The notes beneath the pieces were generated by a model. The model did no database searches. It was given only the letters and a program-made list of their open reading frames with translations, and was not told the origin of the DNA. From assembly GCA_030263665.1 (NCBI GenBank), contig SZPK01000008.1, forward strand, positions 186,001-250,000: a stretch of 64,000 nt of DNA, read 5' to 3'. A program made the position numbers and the translations under genes. Below are positions 58,175 to 64,000 of this stretch, piece after piece (position 1 is the stretch's first letter; the number at the start of each line of letters is the position of its first letter). The DNA comes from Villigracilis sp024434165 (lineage in GTDB: Bacteria > Chloroflexota > Anaerolineae > Anaerolineales > Villigracilaceae).

Positions 58175-59395
58175 ATGGCAGAAACTCGCCCATCTCACTT
58201 GTCCAACAGTGACCTCCCAATCCCTGACCAACACTTTGAACTCTATGGCAGGTTTTGGGATGCAGCCTCCTTATTGATCTTCAGCCTTGCCGCCGTTGCG
58301 GTTCTCATTACAAATGCAAATGAACTGACCTGGCGCGAGTGGACGGTGGCAGGGCTGTCTCTTGCGCAAGGGCTGTTATATTTTTTCTGTATCACACGTG
58401 GCGGCTGGCCTGTCTCACCGCGAAATCTTGCCTTGTATTTTGTGGCTGGAATTTGTATGTGGGGCGTGGCATGTTGGCTCGATCCGTTTACCTGGTGGCT
58501 GGGTTTCACCTACTTTGGACAAATGTTTGGCTTGTTGCCGCTTCAAGCCGTCATTCCCGGGACAGCCATTGTCACGTTTCTGATTGCCCTGATCACTTCG
58601 GATTGGAACCTCAGGCAGATTCCGCTTGGCGCTGCAATTGGATTTACATTCCAATGGCTGGCGGGGATCGCGCTCTATCTGTTCATCTCCAATATCATCC
58701 GCACCAGCGGAGAGCGCGCCAAGCTCATTGCCAGCCTGGAAGCCGCCCAAAAGGAATTGGAACTAGCCCGCCAACGGGATGCTGAACTGGCAACCTTGCA
58801 AGAACGCGAACGCCTCGCCCGCGACTTGCATGATAGTCTCGGTCATGCGCTGGTCGCCATCTCGGTTCAACTGGAAGCCATCCAGCGCCTCTACAAAGTG
58901 GATCCCGAAAAAGCCTCGGCGCAGGTGGATGAACTCAAGAAACTTACGCGTACCAGCATGGACGACCTGCGCCGTTCCCTGGCAGGTTTGCGCACGCCCG
59001 GTTTGGGCGAACGGCAATTGAGTGATGCTTTGCAAACGTTGTGTGTGGATGTCGGTCAGCGGGCACATCTTGAAATCACCTGTCACGTTGCCGAAGATGC
59101 AAATCAACTTTCACCCGCGCAATCTGAAACACTCTGGCGCGTCGCGCAGGAGGCGCTGGCAAATATTGAACGACACGCACATGCCCGCAAGGTTGCATTA
59201 CAACTTAAACTGGAATCGCACACCGTCTCATTGACGATCCATGATGATGGACGCGGCTTGCCGCCCGATGCCGAAAATCAATCTGGACACTACGGCTTGC
59301 GCGGGATGCGCGAACGTGTGGAAGGACTCGGCGGCATGTTGACACTCAAAAACGATAACGGCTCATTCGTGGACGTGAGCCTGCCTCTGGTCTAA
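58175..59395 (+). CDS. Sensor histidine kinase of the NarX/LiaS (HisKA_3) type
   Basis: The protein has 406 residues. Five or six N-terminal helices (about residues 22-185) have almost no external loops, so it is probably an intramembrane-sensing kinase. A short coiled coil follows, then the HisKA_3 dimerisation domain with the phosphorylated His in RERLARDLHDSLGHALV, and HATPase_c with EALANIERHA (N box), DDGRGLPPDAE and GHYGLRGMRERV. I start at the ATG at 58175 because TACACT is 6 nt upstream and codons further up are inside repeats. It is probably paired with the response regulator 139 nt downstream and controls the adjacent ABC exporter. Confidence 0.92.
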   Translation: MAETRPSHLSNSDLPIPDQHFELYGRFWDAASLLIFSLAAVAVLITNANELTWREWTVAGLSLAQGLLYFFCITRGGWPVSPRNLALYFVAGICMWGVACWLDPFTWWLGFTYFGQMFGLLPLQAVIPGTAIVTFLIALITSDWNLRQIPLGAAIGFTFQWLAGIALYLFISNIIRTSGERAKLIASLEAAQKELELARQRDAELATLQERERLARDLHDSLGHALVAISVQLEAIQRLYKVDPEKASAQVDELKKLTRTSMDDLRRSLAGLRTPGLGERQLSDALQTLCVDVGQRAHLEITCHVAEDANQLSPAQSETLWRVAQEALANIERHAHARKVALQLKLESHTVSLTIHDDGRGLPPDAENQSGHYGLRGMRERVEGLGGMLTLKNDNGSFVDVSLPLV

Positions 59396-59473
59396 AAGGT
59401 TTTTCTACACTGACAAAACGGATGTGCCCCTTTCAATAATATCTGCTCAATTCCTGCTCATGGACATGAACCA

Positions 59474-59526
59474 TCACCTTCAATCAATTCACCTTTGTGC
59501 TCTTCGTGTCCTTTGTGTTTAATTTT
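59474..59526. repeat. Dispersed intergenic repeat (CTTTGTG/CTTCGTG class)
   Basis: AATTCACCTTTGTGCTC, TTCGTGTCCTTTGTGTTTAA: the same wording as near 18105 and 50380 in inverse form. It lies between the kinase and regulator genes. Confidence 0.5.
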
Positions 59527-59534
59527 CATCTCTC

Positions 59535-60170
59535 ATGCCTAATACTATTAACCTCCTCCTTGTCGAAGACCAGACCCTGATGCGGCAGGGCCTCAAAACG
59601 ATTCTCGATCTTGAACCAGGCTTGCACGTAGTCGCTGAAGCGGGCGATGGTGAAAGCGGAGTCCGCCTGGCGCTGGAACTCCGCCCCGATGTCATCCTCA
59701 TGGACGTGCAGATGCCTGTCCTCAACGGCGTCGAGGCGACTGCGAAACTGTGCCGTGAATGGGCGCAGGCAAAGGTCATCATCCTCACCACCTTCGACCG
59801 CGACGATTACGTCTATCAAGGAGTTCGCGCGGGCGCGCTGGGCTATTTGCTCAAAGACACCCCCGCCGACAAATTGATTCAAACGATTCGCAAGGTTCAC
59901 GAAGGCGAAGTTTTCATCCAGCCTGAGATCGCCTCGCGCGCCTTGCGCGAAATGATGCGCCCGACGACCTCTACCATCGAATCGCTCTCCGACCGCGAAA
60001 GGGAGGTGCTGGTTCTGTTGGCACAGGGCGCCTCCAATAAAGATATGGCGGAGAAATTATTTATCACCGAAGGCACGGTGAAAAATCACGTCTCCAACAT
60101 CCTTGCCAAACTTCAAGCGGAGAACCGCACGCAAGCTGCGGATATTGCGAGGAAGCAGGGGTTGGTTTAA
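59535..60170 (+). CDS. NarL/LuxR-family response regulator
   Basis: The protein has 211 residues. The receiver domain has acidic residues in LLVEDQ, the phosphorylated Asp in PDVILMDVQMPVLNG near residue 55, Thr in IILTTFDRDDY and Lys in GYLLKDTPADKL. The C-terminal LuxR-type helix-turn-helix runs from LSDREREVLVLLAQGASNKDMAEKL to EGTVKNHVSNILAKL. It probably receives phosphate from the upstream kinase and activates the ABC exporter genes. A ribosome binding site is not obvious. A long perfect inverted repeat follows the stop and separates it from aconitase. Confidence 0.94.
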   Translation: MPNTINLLLVEDQTLMRQGLKTILDLEPGLHVVAEAGDGESGVRLALELRPDVILMDVQMPVLNGVEATAKLCREWAQAKVIILTTFDRDDYVYQGVRAGALGYLLKDTPADKLIQTIRKVHEGEVFIQPEIASRALREMMRPTTSTIESLSDREREVLVLLAQGASNKDMAEKLFITEGTVKNHVSNILAKLQAENRTQAADIARKQGLV

Positions 60171-60176
60171 ACAAAA

Positions 60177-60232
60177 AAGTGACGGTCACTTTCGCGAAGC
60201 ACCCTGTGGGTGAAAGTGACCGTCACTTCGTT
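60177..60232. terminator. Perfect 17-bp inverted repeat, bidirectional terminator
   Basis: AAGTGACGGTCACTTTC at 60177-60193 pairs with GAAAGTGACCGTCACTT at 60212-60228, and CACCC/GGGTG forms an inner stem. An A-run and TTTT flank the ends. Each arm is itself a near-palindrome (GTGACGGTCAC). It separates two convergent genes. Confidence 0.85.
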
Positions 60233-60253
60233 TTACGCAACACGCACAACGTT

Positions 60254-63010
60254 TTACTTCACCAAATTCCTCAGCACCGTGTGCAGGATGCCGCCGTTGC
60301 GGTAGTAGTTGACTTCCACTTCGGTGTTCAGCAGCGCGGTGACTTTGAATTCGATCACTTTACCATTGGACTTCTTCGCTTTCACGATCAATTCCGCTTT
60401 GGGCTGGATGGCGTCGTTCAAGCCTTCGATGTCGTACACCTCGCTGCCGTCAAGACCGAGCGACTCGGCATTTTGACCCTCGGCGAATCGCAGCGGGAGG
60501 ATGCCCATACCCACGAGATTGGAGCGGTGGATGCGCTCGAACGATTCGGCGATGACCGCCTTCACGCCCTGCAGCATGGGTCCCTTCGCCGCCCAGTCGC
60601 GGCTGGAGCCGGTGCCATATTCCTTGCCTGCCAACACAATTGTGGGAATACCAGCCTCTTTGTATTTCATCGCGGCATCGAAAATGGACATGATCTGACC
60701 GTCGTCCGCGGTCTGTCGTCCATCGTCAAAGAATTTCGTCCAGTTGCCTTCCTTGGGCGCGACCAGCAGATTCTTCAGGCGGATGTTCGCAAACGTACCG
60801 CGCGCCATCACCAGGTCGTTGCCGCGCCGCGTGCCATACTGGTTGAAGTCCTTGGGCTGGACTCCGCGCTCCTGCAAAAATTTTCCAGCGGGAGAATCCA
60901 CGGCGATGTTGCCCGCCGGCGAGATGTGGTCGGTGGTGATCGAGTCGCCGAACAACCCCAGGACGCGCGCGCCCACAATGGGCTGAACAGGCGGCACGTC
61001 GAGCGTGAGGCGCTGGAAGTAGGGCGGATGATGAATGTAGGTCGAGGATTCGTCCCACTCGAACAAATCGCCTTCCTTCACTTGAATCGCTTGCCACATC
61101 TCGGAGCCGGTGAACACGTCGGCGTATTTTTCCTTGAACATATCCGCCGAGACGCTTTTCCCAATCGCCTCTTCGATCTCCTGCTGGCTGGGCCACAGAT
61201 CCCGGAGATAGACTGCCGCCCCATCCGATCCCGTGCCGAGCGGCTCGTTGACCAGGTCAATGTCCACCGTGCCGGCGAGGGCATAAGCGACAACCAGCGG
61301 AGGCGAGGCGAGGTAGTTCGCTTTCACCAGCGGATGCACGCGCCCCTCGAAGTTGCGGTTGCCGGAGATGACCGCTGCCGCCACCAAATCGGACCCGGTG
61401 ACTGCTTTGGCAACCTCGCCGGGCAATGGGCCGGAGTTGCCGATGCAGGTGGTACAGCCATAGGCAATGACATTGAAGCCGAGTTTGGAAAGCGGGTCAA
61501 TCAGCCCAGCCTTTTTGAGATATTCGGTCACCACGCGCGAGCCGGGCGCAAGCGAGGTTTTGACGTACGGCTTGACGTTCAACCCTTTTTCAATGGCTTT
61601 CTTCGCAACCAGCCCCGCCGCCACCAAAACAGACGGATTGCTGGTGTTCGTGCAGGAGGTAATCGCCGCAATGACCACCGCGCCGTGCGTCATCTTCATC
61701 GAGCCGCCGTTCGTCCCAAAAGCGGCTTCGCGGGTCAACGCCTCGCCGGAGAGTTCGTAGCCGCGCTCCTTCACCGGGGTGGTCAATGCCTTGCGGAAGG
61801 TTTCTTTCATCTCCGTCAGCGCGACGCGATCCTGCGGGCGTTTGGGTCCCGCCAGCGACGGCACCACCGAGCCAAGGTCCAGTTCCAGCACGTCGGTAAA
61901 TTCGGGGTCGGGGCTGTTCGCGTCGCGGAAGAGCCCCTGTGCGCGCATGTATGCCTCGGTGCGTTGAATGACTTCTTCGGGGCGGCCCGTCAGGCGCATG
62001 TAACGAAGCGTCTCGTTATCCACTGGGAAGTAACCGATGGTCGCGCCGTATTCGGGCGCCATGTTGCCGATGGTGGCGCGGTCGGGCAGGGACATGGAAT
62101 CGAGGCCCGGACCGAAGAACTCGACGAACTTATCCACCACGCCTTTCTTGCGCAGCATTTGGGTCACGGTCAACACCAAATCAGTGGCAGTAACGCCTTC
62201 CTTGAGTTTGCCGTACAGTTTGAAACCAATCACGTCCGGCAGCAACATATCCATCGGCTGACCGAGCATCACGGCTTCGGCTTCGATGCCGCCCACGCCC
62301 CAGCCGACCACACCCAGACCATTGATCATCGTCGTGTGCGAGTCGGTGCCGACGAGGGTGTCGGGGAAGGCAATGGTCTCGCCGTTCTCTTCTTTGGTCA
62401 TTACGACGTCGGCGAGATATTCGAGATTAACCTGATGCACAATGCCGGTCATGGGCGGGACGACGCGGAAATTGCTGAACGCCTTCTGCCCCCATTTGAG
62501 AAATTCATAGCGTTCGCGGTTGCGTTGGAATTCGATCTCCGTATTTCGCAGCAGCGCGTCGGGCGTGGCGAAAAAGTCCACCTGCACCGAGTGGTCAATG
62601 ACCAGGTCCACCGGCACGAGCGGATTGATGCGCTTTGGGTCGCCGCCAAGGCGGGCAACCGCCGCGCGCATCGCCGCCAGGTCAACCACAGCCGGCACGC
62701 CGGTGAAGTCCTGCATCACAACGCGGGCGGGCAGGAAGGGAATGCCGGGGCGGCTTCCGACCCCCCTCTGTCCCCCCTGCAGGGGGGATGAAAGGGGGGT
62801 CGGGGTCCACGCGGCGATGCTTTTTACATCGCCTTGTGTGATCTCCATGTCGTTGCACTGACGCAGCGCCGCTTCGAGCAGGATGCGGATGGAATACGGC
62901 AGTTTGCTGAGTTTCGTCAGACCAGCCTTCTCCAGCGCATCGAGGCGAAAATAGACGTATTCTTTCCTCCCCACTTTCAATACGTCGCGGGAATTGAAAA
63001 AGTCCTGCAT
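60254..63010 (-). CDS. acnA: Aconitate hydratase (AcnA type)
   Basis: It interconverts citrate and isocitrate in the citric acid cycle. It has 918 residues, slightly long for the family. The iron-sulfur cluster Cys lie in AITSCTNTSNP and GCTTCIGNSGPL. LVGTDSHTTMINGLGVVGWGVGG is the substrate region, and TGSSRDWAAKGP is in the swivelling C-terminal domain. The start is the ATG at 63010 (MQDFFNSRD), with AAGGAG 5 nt upstream. Two insertions look foreign: WTPTPLSSPLQGGQRGVGS (about residue 74), encoded by a GC-rich palindrome, and DDGRQTADDGQI (about residue 765), encoded by a heptamer array. Both lie in expected surface loops, so the enzyme is probably active. Confidence 0.95.
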   Translation of the reverse strand: MQDFFNSRDVLKVGRKEYVYFRLDALEKAGLTKLSKLPYSIRILLEAALRQCNDMEITQGDVKSIAAWTPTPLSSPLQGGQRGVGSRPGIPFLPARVVMQDFTGVPAVVDLAAMRAAVARLGGDPKRINPLVPVDLVIDHSVQVDFFATPDALLRNTEIEFQRNRERYEFLKWGQKAFSNFRVVPPMTGIVHQVNLEYLADVVMTKEENGETIAFPDTLVGTDSHTTMINGLGVVGWGVGGIEAEAVMLGQPMDMLLPDVIGFKLYGKLKEGVTATDLVLTVTQMLRKKGVVDKFVEFFGPGLDSMSLPDRATIGNMAPEYGATIGYFPVDNETLRYMRLTGRPEEVIQRTEAYMRAQGLFRDANSPDPEFTDVLELDLGSVVPSLAGPKRPQDRVALTEMKETFRKALTTPVKERGYELSGEALTREAAFGTNGGSMKMTHGAVVIAAITSCTNTSNPSVLVAAGLVAKKAIEKGLNVKPYVKTSLAPGSRVVTEYLKKAGLIDPLSKLGFNVIAYGCTTCIGNSGPLPGEVAKAVTGSDLVAAAVISGNRNFEGRVHPLVKANYLASPPLVVAYALAGTVDIDLVNEPLGTGSDGAAVYLRDLWPSQQEIEEAIGKSVSADMFKEKYADVFTGSEMWQAIQVKEGDLFEWDESSTYIHHPPYFQRLTLDVPPVQPIVGARVLGLFGDSITTDHISPAGNIAVDSPAGKFLQERGVQPKDFNQYGTRRGNDLVMARGTFANIRLKNLLVAPKEGNWTKFFDDGRQTADDGQIMSIFDAAMKYKEAGIPTIVLAGKEYGTGSSRDWAAKGPMLQGVKAVIAESFERIHRSNLVGMGILPLRFAEGQNAESLGLDGSEVYDIEGLNDAIQPKAELIVKAKKSNGKVIEFKVTALLNTEVEVNYYRNGGILHTVLRNLVK
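60697..60731. repeat. Heptanucleotide-period array, 5 units, in frame in aconitase
   Basis: GACCGTC, GTCCGCG, GTCTGTC, GTCCATC, GTCAAAG. It encodes DDGRQTADDGQ before the conserved MSIFDAA segment. Confidence 0.75.
62757..62813. repeat. GC-rich palindrome inserted in frame in aconitase
   Basis: CCGACCCCCCTCTGTCCCCC at 62757 onward is inverted as GGGGGGATGAAAGGGGGGTCGG around a CTGCAG centre. It encodes PTPLSSPLQGGQRGVGS between AAW and PGIPFLPARV. Confidence 0.85.
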
Positions 63011-63040
63011 AGGATACTCCTTGGGTATGAGAATTTGTAC

Positions 63041-63083
63041 TGCGAAATTTATTTCGCGCTGCTTGCGCAAGATAAATCTTGCG
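63041..63083. repeat. Twin palindromes upstream of aconitase
   Basis: GCGAAATTTATTTCGC at 63042-63057 and GCGCAAGATAAATCTTGCG at 63064-63082, separated by GCTGCTT. Both could fold in the 5' untranslated region of the aconitase mRNA or be an operator. Confidence 0.5.
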
Positions 63084-63233
63084 GTACCGCTCACACCACA
63101 GTACGAAGAACACAAAGGAGCGCCTTTGATATCCTTGATTCTATGTGGTGGGGTAAATCAGACTGGAATTATACTAATTCATGGGCATACAAGGAAGAGG
63201 TTGTCCCTGACCATGCCATGCAATGAAACCCTG

Positions 63234-64000
63234 CTAAAGTTTCAACTCCGCCTTAAGGGCGGTTCTTAATTCCTGTTTCGCCGGCTCGTCCAAAAACGCG
63301 GATTCAGCGGCAAGCAATATCGAGCGTTTCAACGCATCCATCGGCACGTTGAGCCGTTCACAAACATGCTGGTACTCGTGCGCCAGCGTGATGCGCGACA
63401 CGCTGGGGTCATCTGTGTTGATCGTCGCCTTCAATCCGCTTTCGAGCATACGCGGCAGAGGATGGCTCTCGAACGTCTTCACCACGCCCGATTGGAAATT
63501 GCTGGTCACGCATACTTCGAAGGCAACACCGCGCTCCCGCGCCAGCGAAACGACGCTCTCATCCTCCATCACGCGCACGCCGTGACCGATGCGCTCCGCT
63601 CCCAGGCTCTCGATCGCCTCGCGGACGTTTTGCGCGGGTCCCCATTCGCCGGCATGGATCGTGATGCGCAGTCCGGCTTGCCTGGCTTCCTTGAAAAGCC
63701 CGTAAAACGGCTCAGACTTGAACTCCGCTTCATTCCCCGCCAGATCCAAACCGACCAGCCCGTTCTTCACATGCCCCGCTGCCAGCCACGCCACCTGCTC
63801 GGCGAGTTCGGGGCTTTCATGCCGGTTGACCGAAGCGATCAGACCGACCTTGATCTTATGCTTCTTTGCGGCTTCCCGCGCGCTGGCGATCACCCAATCC
63901 ACCACATCATGCAGGGGAAAACCCTCTGCGCGGCTCAGCGCCACGGGCGTAAAACGCAGCTCGAGGTAGCGCACGTTATCCTTCGCCGCATCCTCCACCG
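63234..64000 (-). CDS. Adenosine deaminase (N-terminal part outside the window)
   Basis: It deaminates adenosine to inosine. Only the last 255 codons or so are in the window. The zinc-binding and catalytic residues seen are ITIHAGEWG (His and catalytic Glu), RIGHGVRVMED (His) and LKATINTDDPSVSR (Asp pair), with GLDLAGNEAEF before them. The first zinc ligands (HxH) would be in the missing N-terminal part. It could also be an adenine deaminase of the same family, as the two are hard to separate without the full sequence. The gene is transcribed on the minus strand, upstream of aconitase, with about 220 nt between them. Confidence 0.9.
   Translation of the reverse strand, partial: VEDAAKDNVRYLELRFTPVALSRAEGFPLHDVVDWVIASAREAAKKHKIKVGLIASVNRHESPELAEQVAWLAAGHVKNGLVGLDLAGNEAEFKSEPFYGLFKEARQAGLRITIHAGEWGPAQNVREAIESLGAERIGHGVRVMEDESVVSLARERGVAFEVCVTSNFQSGVVKTFESHPLPRMLESGLKATINTDDPSVSRITLAHEYQHVCERLNVPMDALKRSILLAAESAFLDEPAKQELRTALKAELKL

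Noticed and set aside
60179..62791. 870-codon open frame antisense to aconitase
   Set aside because: Shadow of a conserved enzyme. The first part only translates the inverted repeat at 60177-60228.

Overview
The window is a gene-dense stretch of a GC-rich bacterial chromosome. I infer an Anaerolineae-like member of the Chloroflexota. The reasons are several large YYY-type (DUF2298) membrane proteins beside PMT/GT39-like proteins, a family described mainly from Chloroflexi and archaea, and the general gene complement. This is inference from gene content, not a database match. I saw no rRNA, tRNA or CRISPR array.

Layout. 1-2.6 kb: a visibly AT-rich, probably acquired minus-strand operon holding a putative nuclease, a D12-class adenine methyltransferase and a third unknown gene cut by the window edge. 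2.6-4.8 kb: alpha/beta hydrolase, EamA transporter and NUDIX hydrolase. 4.8-6.2 kb: a PLP aminotransferase behind a Leu-rich leader peptide that overlaps an intrinsic terminator, which looks like an attenuator. 6.3-9.5 kb (minus): ACT-malic enzyme, HAD hydrolase, MoaA. 9.9-15.8 kb (plus): PIN-TRAM protein, CysS, TrmH-type methyltransferase, GH1 glycosidase, phosphotransferase. A 51-codon membrane protein lies at 16 kb. 16.3-20 kb: a heterodimeric, asymmetric ABC exporter. 20-23.4 kb (minus): KimA-like potassium permease with two TrkA/RCK proteins. 23.7-29.2 kb (minus): large hybrid sensor kinase, two PlsC acyltransferases, Cmk. 29.3-42.1 kb (minus): a block of giant membrane glycosyltransferase-like proteins, including a 1778-residue fusion. 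42.2-45.2 kb: HEPN/MNT pair (HEPN frameshifted), two methyltransferases, VapBC. 45.2-52.2 kb (minus): GT4, MscS, CDP-paratose-epimerase-like SDR, rhomboid protease, flippase-like protein, LepA. 52.4-55.2 kb: membrane protein and SPFH protein. 55.4-64 kb: GNAT, a relic of an aconitase 3' end, an ABC-2 exporter with its two-component system, intact aconitase, and a partial adenosine deaminase.

The most unusual property is the load of small repeats. I see at least five families: (i) arrays with a strict 7-nt period but different unit sequences at a dozen loci, many in frame inside genes; (ii) GC-rich palindromes, some inserted in frame in an ABC transporter, a phosphotransferase and aconitase; (iii) a short CTAG-ended element whose ends coincide with the TAG stop codons of flanking genes; (iv) and (v) two MITE-like families of about 105-130 bp with terminal inverted repeats. 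Several of these abut or create stop codons.

About ten genes have a good -10 box only 6-10 nt before the start codon, which suggests that leaderless mRNAs are common here. Many other genes have clear AAGGAG sites, so both modes of initiation appear to be used.
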